Part shown: positions 33,704 through 40,826 of the stretch, piece by piece
Position numbering within the stretch: the first letter of the stretch is position 1
How the letters are laid out: every line of letters starts with the position of its first letter
Source: an uncultured Alphaproteobacteria bacterium
Lineage (GTDB): Bacteria > Pseudomonadota > Alphaproteobacteria > MPNO01 > UBA2964
Assembly (NCBI GenBank): GCA_951812775.1
Contig: OX638326.1
Location: forward strand, 3,359,391-3,423,390
Direction: 5' to 3'
DNA length: 64,000 bases
Translations under genes and position numbers: made by a program
Notes under the pieces: model-generated
Seen by the model: only the letters and a program-made list of their open reading frames with translations
What the model was told of the DNA's origin: nothing
Database searches by the model: none

Positions 33704-34681
33704 ATGGCACAAAACGCACCCGGCAAGGCAGATCGTGAAGGCATAAGTCTGATCCAACTTCTTCGTATGTTCCCGGATGATGCATCTGCCGAAAAGTGGT
33801 TTGCAAAGAAGATATGGCCTGATGGTCCCTATTGCCCTCATTGCGGTAGTTTCAACGTCCAGTCCGGCATCAAGCACAAGACGATGACCCATCGCTGCCG
33901 GGATTGCCTCAATCGCCCGATGTTCAGTCTGAAAACGGGCAATGTAATGCAAGGAACGAAACTTGGATACCAAGTTTGGGCAATCGCCATCTATCTTGTG
34001 ACAACCAATCTCAAGGGCGTGTCCAGCATGAAGCTACATCGTGACCTGGAGATTACCCAGAAAAGTGCCTGGCACCTGGCCCATCGCCTTAGAGAAGCGC
34101 ACAAGGTGGGAAAGCCTTTGTTCAACGGCCCTGTTGAGGCCGATGAAACCTACATGGGCGGTAAGGAAAAGAACAAACATTCCCACAAGAAGCTCAAGGC
34201 AGGTCGTGGTGCAGTTGGTAAAACTGCCGTAGCAGGAACAAAAGACCGCGAAACCAACCAGGTCGTAGCGAGGGTTGTTGACAAGACGGACGCAAAAACA
34301 CTCCAAGGGTTTGTCATTGGTCATACCGCCGATTGCGCGACCGTCTATATGGACGAAGCCAGTGCCTATAAGGGTATAAATAGATCACATGAAGCGGTTA
34401 AGCATTCGGTGGGTGAGTATGTCCGGGATCAGGCCTACACCAACGGCCTGGAAAGCTTCTGGTCCGGCCTGAAACGTGGTCATGATGGCGTGTATCACAA
34501 GATGAGTCCCAAGCACCTTGACCGCTATGTGAATGAGTTCTCGGGGAGGCATAACGTTCGGTCCGAAAACATTGTTGACCAGATGACCCAAATGGTTGTG
34601 GGTATGGTTGGCAAGCGCCTTCGGTACGTTGCTTTGATCGCAGATACGGGAATGGAAAGTGGAGCAAGGGCAGTGACATGA
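33704..34681 (+). CDS. IS1595-family transposase (ISXO2-like)
   Basis: A 325-residue transposase. The N-terminal zinc ribbon has Cys44-x2-Cys47 (CPHCGSFNV) and Cys65-x2-Cys68 (HRCRDC), followed by a short helix-turn-helix region (LHRDLEITQKSAWHLAHRLR). The RNase-H-like catalytic core shows Asp147 in VEADETYMGGKEKNKH, a second Asp in ATVYMDEASAY and the N/E region YTNGLESFWSGLKRG, typical of IS1595. GGAGGGCAGGAT precedes the ATG. Its stop overlaps the methyltransferase start by ATGA, so transposase and first passenger are translationally coupled. It appears intact and could still be active. Confidence 0.93.
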   Translation: MAQNAPGKADREGISLIQLLRMFPDDASAEKWFAKKIWPDGPYCPHCGSFNVQSGIKHKTMTHRCRDCLNRPMFSLKTGNVMQGTKLGYQVWAIAIYLVTTNLKGVSSMKLHRDLEITQKSAWHLAHRLREAHKVGKPLFNGPVEADETYMGGKEKNKHSHKKLKAGRGAVGKTAVAGTKDRETNQVVARVVDKTDAKTLQGFVIGHTADCATVYMDEASAYKGINRSHEAVKHSVGEYVRDQAYTNGLESFWSGLKRGHDGVYHKMSPKHLDRYVNEFSGRHNVRSENIVDQMTQMVVGMVGKRLRYVALIADTGMESGARAVT

Positions 34682-36114
34682 CCGCGAACTTCGCCAGCGG
34701 CACAATCTGGACCGGCGACAATCTGGCCGTTTTGCGCGGCATGAACGATGCCTGCGTAGACCTGATCTACCTTGATCCGCCGTTCAACTCCAACCGTACC
34801 TACGAGGCCCCGATAGGCTCAAAAGCGGCGGGTGCCGCGTTCAAGGATACCTGGACACTGGATGATGTTGATGTGTACGAACACGGTGAGATGGCTGACC
34901 GCAACCCGGCAGCCTACGCCATCATTGAGGCGGCACGTCAGGCGTATGGCAAATCGATGCAATCCTACCTTATATTTATGGCCGTGCGGCTTCTGGAAAT
35001 GCGGCGGATACTGAAGCCGACCGGCTCGATCTATCTGCATTGTGACGATACTGCCGGACACTATCTTAAACTTCTCATGGATGGAATTTTCGGCGGCCAT
35101 CAATTTCGCAATGCTATCACTTGGCGTCGTGCGGTATCTCACAATGATCCGAACCGCTACGGAAGGATTTCCGATTATCTTTTGTTCTACACCAGGAGTG
35201 AAAAATGGAGATGGAATGTCGTTCGTGATAATCTTGATGATGAGCAAGTTGAAAAAGCTTACCCACGAACGGACGAGCGCGGGCGTTACCGATCTGACAA
35301 CCTGACTGGCCCCATGCATGGAAAAGGTGCCGGTGAATCTGCACAAGCATGGAATGGCTATGATGTAGCATCACGCAATCGCGTTTGGTCAGCGCCAAAG
35401 AAGGGTGGCTATGCCGACTATATTGAGGAGCACTGGATCCCAGGCTACAAGGCTATCCATGGCGTTCACGCTCGATTGGATGCATTAAATACCGCTAAAC
35501 TGATTGTCCACCCAACGAAGGGGTTTTGGCCTAGTCTGAAACGCTACGCGGATGCAGACCAAGGAAAGCCGATGCAAGATATTATTTTCACACCAACCGG
35601 ATTAACCAATTACTCTGGAGCGGAACGCACCGGCTATCCGACGCAAAAACCACTCGCACTGCTTGAACGCATCATCAAGGCCAGTTCCAATCGCGGCGAT
35701 CTGGTGCTTGATCCGTTCTGTGGTTGCGCAACTACGCTTGTCGCTGCCGACCGGCTGCAACGCAACTGGGCCGGGATCGACCTTTCGCCGCTCGCTATCA
35801 AATTGGTGGATGAGCGAATTGCTGAGGAACGCGGTCTGTGGGGCGGTGCAACGGCATTGACGGAGCCGCCAAAACGCACCGATCTTGGCGAGCTTCCCAA
35901 CTACCGAACCCACCGGCACAGGCTCTACGGCAAACAGGAAGGCGTGTGTGTCGGATGCGAAACACACTTCCCGTTTCGCGTCATGGAAGTTGATCACATT
36001 CTTCCGCGCGTAAAAGGCGGCACGGACCATCCCGAGAACCTTCAATTGCTCTGCTCAGGCTGCAACCGAAGCAAGGGCGGACGCACCATGGCCGAATGGA
36101 GGGCTGCGCAATGA
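34678..36114 (+). CDS. DNA methyltransferase fused to an HNH domain
   Basis: A 478-residue fusion. The first about 390 residues are a beta-class amino-methyltransferase (N6-adenine or N4-cytosine): motif IV LIYLDPPFNSNRTYE with Asp33-Pro-Pro-Phe36 comes before motif I VLDPFCGCATTLVAADRL, with TGYPTQKPLALLERII between. The last about 70 residues form an HNH domain, CVGCETHFPFRVMEVDHILP and NLQLLCSGCNRSKGG, with zinc-type cysteine pairs. Fusion of methyltransferase and nuclease in one chain suggests either a self-contained restriction-modification activity or protection and targeting linked to transposition. It starts inside the transposase stop (ATGA) and overlaps the 54-residue gene in the same way. 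The recognition sequence is unknown. Confidence 0.88.
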   Translation: MTANFASGTIWTGDNLAVLRGMNDACVDLIYLDPPFNSNRTYEAPIGSKAAGAAFKDTWTLDDVDVYEHGEMADRNPAAYAIIEAARQAYGKSMQSYLIFMAVRLLEMRRILKPTGSIYLHCDDTAGHYLKLLMDGIFGGHQFRNAITWRRAVSHNDPNRYGRISDYLLFYTRSEKWRWNVVRDNLDDEQVEKAYPRTDERGRYRSDNLTGPMHGKGAGESAQAWNGYDVASRNRVWSAPKKGGYADYIEEHWIPGYKAIHGVHARLDALNTAKLIVHPTKGFWPSLKRYADADQGKPMQDIIFTPTGLTNYSGAERTGYPTQKPLALLERIIKASSNRGDLVLDPFCGCATTLVAADRLQRNWAGIDLSPLAIKLVDERIAEERGLWGGATALTEPPKRTDLGELPNYRTHRHRLYGKQEGVCVGCETHFPFRVMEVDHILPRVKGGTDHPENLQLLCSGCNRSKGGRTMAEWRAAQ

Positions 36115-36275
36115 ACCGATCCAAACCGGAATTGCGATTGAAGCCGACCACCTATCAACCGGGCAAGGCGGAAATGCAAGATGTTGTCTTGATTGATGCA
36201 ACGCCTGACGAACTCGCAGAAGCTGTGCTCAATCCTGTCAAGCTGATTCGGGATGATGCAAGAAAACCGAATTGA
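36111..36275 (+). CDS. 54-residue passenger protein of the IS1595-type element
   Basis: The frame opens with ATG at 36111, overlapping the methyltransferase stop as ATGA, and runs 54 codons to TGA at 36273-36275. The product begins MNRSKPELRLKPTTYQPGKA, continues with an acidic EMQDVVLIDATPDELAEAV stretch and ends in a basic tail. No signal peptide or membrane segment is visible. The coupling argues that it is a real gene. Small proteins with a similar KxTYQPSKAE-like opening occur next to methyltransferases in related elements, as far as I recall. It may be a cofactor or antitoxin-like partner of the enzyme; this is inference. Confidence 0.65.
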   Translation: MNRSKPELRLKPTTYQPGKAEMQDVVLIDATPDELAEAVLNPVKLIRDDARKPN

Positions 36276-36351
36276 CGTGCATTGAAGGATATCCAATGCC
36301 ATTATACTTGTTGGAAGCAATGATCTGTCCCGCTTGGGCATCTGCGTTTCC

Positions 36352-36384
36352 AAAGGGAGCGGACGGAGGGAATCGAACCCTTTG
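36352..36384 (-). other. tRNA 3'-end-like fragment inside the element
   Basis: On the minus strand AAAGGGTTCGATTCCCTC has the stem-loop of a tRNA T arm, with GGTTCGATTCC being the near-universal loop. CGTCCGCTCC follows in the place of the acceptor 3' strand. No CCA follows, and upstream bases do not fold into a convincing anticodon arm, so this is not an intact tRNA. tRNA 3' ends are common attachment sites for integrases, and such a scrap could mark an earlier integration or a captured boundary between two passenger cassettes. Confidence 0.35.
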
Positions 36385-36432
36385 CCGGGATTAATCGGGC
36401 GCGTAGAATCTGCACCGGAGGCGTGTAACGCG

Positions 36433-37275
36433 ATGAAGCAAAAGAAAATCACCATCGAAGCTTCCCTGGACCATCCCGAAGTTCTCGACATAAAAGACGC
36501 CATGCAACAGGTTATGGACTACTTTGTTCTGCTCACGGATCAAGGGCAGTCTGACATTGTTTGGAATCTTGTGTCCGCGAGTACCAACTCTCCATTTACA
36601 GCAGAAGCAACGCCAGTTGACCTCAGGACCAACGCACCCGCCTTTGGTCAAGTACGTGATTATGTGGCGGTAATCGAGCGCGGCCTTTCTCGCCTCCAAG
36701 ACGGTGAGCCACTGGACGCGGATTTTCCTGCCGAAAAGCGCAAAGTTGTAAAACGCATTTTGCAGCGGAACCTCAATGGAATTGGTTGTACGACAATCGA
36801 ATTGGGGGAAGATGCTGTCTACAGGATTGAGCCGCAACAGGCAGAGCGCTCTTTGGGCGCAATCAACGGCGAAGACGACGAAGAATATGAGTATCTATTC
36901 AGCTCTTTTGCGCGAAAGGAGTATGGCTCCATAGAAGGCCGGATACTTGATCTAAGCACCTCTTATGACAAACCCGCAGTTAAACTGCGCGAGCATCGAA
37001 GCGGACGTGAAATTCAATGTCGAATTTCCGCTGATGCCCGGGATGAAATTGCACGAAGCCTCACTGCCGGCGATGTTTGGGCGCACCGCCGCGCTCGCGT
37101 TCGAGGCGTCATAAATTACGATGCAAACGGGAAGATTCTTCGCGTATCCGATGGCAGAATTGCCTTCATTGAAACCAAAGACTCCAAAGTCAACGACCTT
37201 TATGATCCGGATTTCACCGGCGGACTTCCTGCCTACGAATATTTAGCCAAGTTGCGAGAAAACGAACCTGGCTGA
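36433..37275 (+). CDS. Unrecognised 280-residue passenger protein, partner of the PIN gene
   Basis: I do not recognise this protein. It is 280 residues, soluble, acidic, without signal peptide or membrane helices. The front half is mixed helical, including ASLDHPEVLDIKDAMQQVMD and FPAEKRKVVKRILQRNLNG. The back half looks beta-rich: SIEGRILDLSTSYDKPAVKL, REHRSGREIQCRISAD and WAHRRARVRGVINYDANG, perhaps an OB or SH3-like fold. The ATG at 36433 is chosen because the longer frame from 36334 would translate the tRNA-like fragment; GGAGG lies 13 bases upstream. The PIN-domain gene begins one base after its stop, so the two are made together. A role as antitoxin or specificity factor of the PIN nuclease is a guess from position. 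Confidence 0.72.
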   Translation: MKQKKITIEASLDHPEVLDIKDAMQQVMDYFVLLTDQGQSDIVWNLVSASTNSPFTAEATPVDLRTNAPAFGQVRDYVAVIERGLSRLQDGEPLDADFPAEKRKVVKRILQRNLNGIGCTTIELGEDAVYRIEPQQAERSLGAINGEDDEEYEYLFSSFARKEYGSIEGRILDLSTSYDKPAVKLREHRSGREIQCRISADARDEIARSLTAGDVWAHRRARVRGVINYDANGKILRVSDGRIAFIETKDSKVNDLYDPDFTGGLPAYEYLAKLRENEPG

Positions 37276-37276
37276 T

Positions 37277-37774
37277 GTGCCGAAATACTATTGGGACGCA
37301 TGTCTGTGGATAGAGTTGATCACGCAAGCAGATGCTGACCGTGTGGAGCGCTGTCGGCACGTTATAGACCTCGCTAAACATGGTAAGGTGGAGCTTTGGA
37401 CGTCTGCATTTACCTTGGCAGAGGTCTGGAAAAAGAAGTGTGACGGAGAGTCGGCCGGAATTCAGGAAGAAAAGGACAGGGAGTTTGAGGATTTCATTGA
37501 AGCGGAGTTCATCAAGAAGATCGAAGTCAACGTGGACGTTGGCAATCTAGCCAGACGGCTACTTCGACGGCACTCTGGCCTTGGTAAACCGCAAGATGCA
37601 ATTCACGTCGCAAGCTGTCTGTTGGAAAATCTAGATGAACTCCACACCTTCGATGGAAGTGATCTTTTGAAGTTCGATGGTGTTCTGCCAAGACGCGATC
37701 GGATCAAACTGAATATATGCGCCCCTCCTTTACCGCCCGAGCCAAAGCTGTTTCCGGATCACGACAATGACTAA
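37277..37774 (+). CDS. PIN-domain ribonuclease (VapC-like)
   Basis: A 165-residue PIN-fold protein. The acidic metal cluster is visible: Asp7 in YYWDACLWIELI, Glu49 in FTLAEVWKKK, Asp107 in KPQDAIHVASCL and an Asp in HTFDGSDLLKF (126 or 129). These residues bind Mg or Mn in VapC-type toxins that cut tRNA or rRNA. It is somewhat longer than classical VapC, with a Pro-rich tail. It starts with GTG one base after the partner stop; the ATG at 37275 is out of frame. The partner is far larger than a VapB antitoxin, so it may be an unusual toxin-antitoxin pair, a defence nuclease, or an element-maintenance module. Confidence 0.82.
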   Translation: MPKYYWDACLWIELITQADADRVERCRHVIDLAKHGKVELWTSAFTLAEVWKKKCDGESAGIQEEKDREFEDFIEAEFIKKIEVNVDVGNLARRLLRRHSGLGKPQDAIHVASCLLENLDELHTFDGSDLLKFDGVLPRRDRIKLNICAPPLPPEPKLFPDHDND

Positions 37775-37956
37775 CATCTCAAGGAAGCCGCCTGCCAGCT
37801 AGAGGCTGACGACAATGAAGCGAAGTTCAGCGCCGATCTGAAAAAGGTCGCGACACCTAAAGAGACCAATGACCAAACGACTTCAAACGAGGGCGCTAAA
37901 TCATTCCAATTCGATGGTTTTTCAAATATAACATCACCTTACCAAGGAAACGATTT
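37767..37956 (+). pseudogene. Frameshifted small passenger gene at the right end of the element
   Basis: An ATG at 37767 inside the PIN stop region opens a frame that reaches TAG after eleven codons. Adding one A in the TCAAGGAAG stretch near 37782 gives instead a continuing product, MTNISKEAACQLEADDNEAK, then FSADLKKVATPKETNDQ. Short acidic proteins of the DEAxFxxxLKKIA pattern are familiar near the ends of such elements, to my recollection. The repaired frame stays open into the right inverted repeat by chance. It is a broken small gene with no assigned function. Confidence 0.5.
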
Positions 37957-37980
37957 TGTGACTTTGGTATATAATTCCCG
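37957..37980 (-). repeat. Right terminal inverted repeat of the IS1595-type element
   Basis: Its reverse complement reads CGGGAATTATATACC, then AAAGTCACA, pairing with 33620-33643. The element probably ends at 37979 or 37980; no convincing eight-base direct repeat is seen outside. Confidence 0.75.
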
Positions 37981-38071
37981 ATATTTGGTATGGGTTGGTG
38001 GCGCTGTAATATTCCTATCATCTGTCTATATCGTACGGCGTGAAGCCCAACTTAAGCCGCAACAAAATTAA
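37981..38071 (+). pseudogene. C-terminal tail of an EamA/DMT-type transporter, cut by the insertion element
   Basis: Directly after the right repeat the open frame reads YLVWVGGAVIFLSSVYIVRR, then EAQLKPQQN and TAA at 38069-38071. A single hydrophobic helix followed by Arg-Arg-Glu is the normal end of a drug/metabolite (EamA) transporter. The rest of that gene does not occur on the left side of the element, which instead holds a truncated secreted protein. The piece is short, so the family call is tentative. Confidence 0.5.
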
Positions 38072-38075
38072 AGAA

Positions 38076-38957
38076 ATGCACGCATTGATCCGGCCTCCTT
38101 TACTGATAGCAATACTGGCGTTCTGTCTTTCCGGTTGCGCAACGGCACCCGGCGAAAGAGGCACGTTTACGCTCAATGATGGACGGGGGGCGGTAGCGGC
38201 CTCGATGGACGTCCATTTTTTTCAGCCATCGAACTTTAAACCGAACGGGCCGGTGTTAGTCGTTGTGCACGGGATGAACCGGAACGCTGATGGGTACAGA
38301 GACTATTTTACAGCGGCGGCGCATAAATACGGCGCTCTGATCCTGGCGCCGGAATTCAATCGCGAGAATTACCGAGGTTCCCGTCGATTCAATTTGGGAA
38401 ATATGAAAAGACGTTCTGGTGAGACCACACCTTATTCGCAATGGTCCTTTCTGGTGATTGATCGCGTTTTTGAGCAGGCCCGTGCGCAATTCGGCTTCAA
38501 ACAGCGACGGTACTATCTATTGGGGCACTCGGCAGGTTCCCAGTTTGTACATCGCATGATCCTTTTCTCGCCATCTGAAAGAATGATTGCTGCTATAGCT
38601 GCCAATGCTGGCTGGTATACGCTGCCCGATTTGACAGTCGAATTTCCCTATGGCTTGAAAGCTACCTCTGCCGATAAGAAAATTCTTCGGCGGGCGTTTA
38701 GACAAAACCTGACAATTTTGCTCGGCAAGAATGACAATAACGAAAGTCATCGTAGTTTGCGTCGGACTGAAGAAGCGAATGCGCAAGGATTGCATCGTTT
38801 AGCGCGTGGACGCTATTTTTACCAGCGGTCAAAGGAAGCCGCAGACCAGCTAGGCGTACCGTTTCGGTGGCGCCTTAAAGAACTTCCTGATGTTGGTCAC
38901 AGCGGCCGTGATGTGGCCAAGCCAGCTTCAGACCTATTATTTAGGGGCCTGAAGTAG
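38076..38957 (+). CDS. Lipoprotein with alpha/beta hydrolase fold
   Basis: A protein of 293 residues from the ATG at 38076. The signal peptide MHALIRPPLLIAILAFCLSG ends in a lipobox (LSG-Cys), so it is anchored to a membrane by a lipid. The hydrolase domain has VLVVVHGMNRNADGYRDYF, the nucleophile elbow YYLLGHSAGSQFVHRM and, near the end, ELPDVGHSGRD with the likely catalytic histidine. An in-frame GTG at 38040 would extend it by 12 residues but lies inside the transporter remnant. It resembles polyhydroxyalkanoate-depolymerase-like and other periplasmic esterases. The substrate is unknown. The gene starts only 96 bases after the element, so its promoter may have been changed. Confidence 0.82.
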   Translation: MHALIRPPLLIAILAFCLSGCATAPGERGTFTLNDGRGAVAASMDVHFFQPSNFKPNGPVLVVVHGMNRNADGYRDYFTAAAHKYGALILAPEFNRENYRGSRRFNLGNMKRRSGETTPYSQWSFLVIDRVFEQARAQFGFKQRRYYLLGHSAGSQFVHRMILFSPSERMIAAIAANAGWYTLPDLTVEFPYGLKATSADKKILRRAFRQNLTILLGKNDNNESHRSLRRTEEANAQGLHRLARGRYFYQRSKEAADQLGVPFRWRLKELPDVGHSGRDVAKPASDLLFRGLK

Positions 38958-39048
38958 AGTTCTCTCTGGTTGTTCGGCTTAGGATGTACCGATACAGTGC
39001 CACAAACTAGATTTACCCCGAATTTCCTAACCGGAGAGACCAACACCA

Positions 39049-40122
39049 ATGCCTACCCTCGTCATTCAAAACGATCATATTATTCGTGCTTTGAGCGTCA
39101 TTCTTGATCCGGACTGTGACCCAGAGCGGGTCGCCGGTTTTGCGGATTACTATTCCGTCGATATGCCTGAATTTCCACAATGGTGTGAAGAAATTAGAAA
39201 AAAGTATCCGGCAGTCGCGCCGTCCAATGTCGTGTTGACGAATAGCCAGGAAGAGTTTCGAGCCGCATTACCGGAGGCAGATGCGGTGGTGGTCGAGGAC
39301 TTTTTGGTCGGCGAAGAAGAGCTGGCGGTGGCGCCGAATTTAAAATTTGTCCAAAACTTTCGAACCGATATGCGCAATATCGACGAGTCTGCCTGCGCTG
39401 CACGTAATATTCCGGCTGTGCCGTTTCATCGCACGGTGAATGTTGCTGTTGGAGAACATGCGTTTTCTCTTATGATGGCCTTGGCAAAGAAGACCGTGGA
39501 GACGAATAAGCTTTTGACGATTGAGGCATTACAGGCAGAGGGGTGGCCGGCGCGGGAATATGACCGTCGCCACACGGCAAACTCAAACTGGGCTCGTATC
39601 TCAGGCGTAAAGAATATGTTTGGGTCCACATTGGGCATTGTCGGTCTGGGGTCGGTTGGCCGTTATGTCGCTAACTGGGCGAACGCCTTCGATATGGAGG
39701 TTATCTATACCCAGCGGAACCAGCTCAACGCTGAACTCGAAAGTGAATTCAACGCCCGTTATGTCTCCCTGAATGAATTATTTGAACAGTCAGACTTTGT
39801 GAGTATTCACGTGCCGCTCAATGACTCGACCAAAGGCCTAATTGGTGCCGAACAGCTGGAGAATGCAAAGCCTGGCATCGTGATCGTCAATATTGCGCGG
39901 GCGGATATCGTTCAGAAAGATGCCCTTCTTGCCGCCCTCGACTCTGGCCGGATTGGCGGCGTGGGAATGGATGTACACTACAAGGAGCCGGGAGATGATG
40001 ACGACCCGTTCCTGCCGTACAAGAATGTCGTTATGAGCCCCCATATTGCCATTGGCTCGCGCGTAAACGGTTCCGTTGATATGGAGGCGATGATTGCCAA
40101 CATTTCAAACGGTATAAAATAA
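39049..40122 (+). CDS. D-isomer-specific 2-hydroxyacid dehydrogenase
   Basis: A 357-residue NAD-dependent dehydrogenase. The Rossmann motif is GIVGLGSVGRYVA at about residues 197-208. The catalytic triad is seen as Arg284 (VNIARADIVQ), Glu313 (MDVHYKEPGD) and His332 (MSPHIAIGSR). Length is typical of the phosphoglycerate-dehydrogenase/glyoxylate-reductase family. It reduces or oxidises a D-2-hydroxy acid in the cytosol. The start has a GGAGAG ribosome site ten bases before the ATG. It stands alone, with a weak hairpin after its stop. The actual hydroxy acid cannot be deduced. Confidence 0.88.
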   Translation: MPTLVIQNDHIIRALSVILDPDCDPERVAGFADYYSVDMPEFPQWCEEIRKKYPAVAPSNVVLTNSQEEFRAALPEADAVVVEDFLVGEEELAVAPNLKFVQNFRTDMRNIDESACAARNIPAVPFHRTVNVAVGEHAFSLMMALAKKTVETNKLLTIEALQAEGWPAREYDRRHTANSNWARISGVKNMFGSTLGIVGLGSVGRYVANWANAFDMEVIYTQRNQLNAELESEFNARYVSLNELFEQSDFVSIHVPLNDSTKGLIGAEQLENAKPGIVIVNIARADIVQKDALLAALDSGRIGGVGMDVHYKEPGDDDDPFLPYKNVVMSPHIAIGSRVNGSVDMEAMIANISNGIK

Positions 40123-40163
40123 AACAGTATCAGACCGCTGATTTTGGGATAAAACCGTCAAAG

Positions 40164-40194
40164 TAAAACCTCTTGAGAAGCTGGGTTTTATTTC
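40164..40194 (+). terminator. Possible terminator after the 2-hydroxyacid dehydrogenase
   Basis: TAAAACC at 40164-40170 pairs with GGTTTTA at 40184-40190, with a 13-base loop containing CTTGAGAAG. The A/T-rich stem means it could work in both directions for the convergent lipoprotein gene as well. The stem is short and the T tract weak. Confidence 0.4.
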
Positions 40195-40731
40195 AAGCGT
40201 TCTAGCAAGGCATCAAAAGTTGTTTGCTGTTTAGACAGCACAAGGGGAATGCCCTGAGACAAGCCAAATATGTCGTCTTTCCGAATCTCTGTAACAGTGT
40301 TCGCAAAGGGCCCTAAGTATCTACAATCCCATCGCCCACCGTATTTGTGGGTAAGCGGGTTATAGGAACGACTGGGGTATTTAAAACAGATCTTATATTG
40401 GGAATAGCTTCTCGAGAGTCGCCAACGTGCTGAAACGGTTACACTATTTCCCGGGTACCAAAGATATGCTCTTCCATTGGGACTGAAGTACTCTATTTGG
40501 GTTCCGTGGCCCTTTTGGAAATTACAGCTCGTCGTAACGTATTTTCCTGGGAAGATGGGAGTGCAAATAGTTGTGTCAGGATTGTAGGTCATCAACGTTT
40601 AGTTTACCACTTAGGCGTGCGCCTGCTCTAGTGGTAGCTTGAGATTTTCCAAGATTAGTATTTCCGTCATGCAGGGCGCATCCAGGCGCGAACAGCACGA
40701 AAATAATCAATGACAAGAACCGTATTGTCAC
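40188..40731 (-). pseudogene. Secreted lipoprotein gene with a frameshift (DUF995-like)
   Basis: A GTG at 40731 with GGGAGGA upstream opens a lipoprotein: hydrophobic IRFLSLIIFVLF, then lipobox APGC. The frame stops at 40576-40578 after KLNVDDLQS. A second frame from 40595 to 40188 carries the body of the protein, including EYFSPNGRAYLWYPGN, RWRLSRSYSQYKICFKY and WDCRYLGPF. Removing one T near 40578 joins DLQS to DTTICTPIFPG, a natural transition in DUF995-like secreted proteins. The result would be about 180 residues. Two coupled small genes are a less likely reading. Function of the family is unknown. Confidence 0.6.
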
Positions 40732-40826
40732 AATCAGTGTCCTCCCAATTCGAGAAATTATACAATCGGTCTTTCTGCATGTTAAGGTCGTTTGAAGTGA
40801 GCCCAAGTCCCGGAAAAGGATACATC

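Larger units (their letters stand above)
33620..37980 (+). mobile_element. IS1595-family transposon with passenger genes (about 4.36 kb)
   Basis: The element is bounded by 24-base imperfect inverted repeats sharing TTATATACnAAAGTCACA, at 33620-33643 and 37957-37980. Inside, in one direction, lie an ISXO2-like transposase, a methyltransferase-HNH fusion, a 54-residue protein, a 280-residue unknown, a PIN-domain protein and a frameshifted small gene. The first three are joined by ATGA overlaps and the PIN gene follows its partner by one base. IS1595-family elements are known to carry passengers, including methyltransferases. No clear target duplication flanks the ends, and the two flanks come from different genes, so a deletion or recombination has probably followed insertion. 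Exact termini are uncertain by one or two bases. Confidence 0.8.

Noticed and set aside
36352-36430. An intact tRNA gene on the minus strand
   Set aside because: Only the T arm and part of the acceptor strand are convincing; no D arm or anticodon arm pairs properly and no CCA is encoded.
36334-36432. N-terminal extension of the 280-residue protein with GRRESNPLPG
   Set aside because: That peptide is the translation of the tRNA-like T-arm sequence, a common artefact. No ribosome site precedes 36334.
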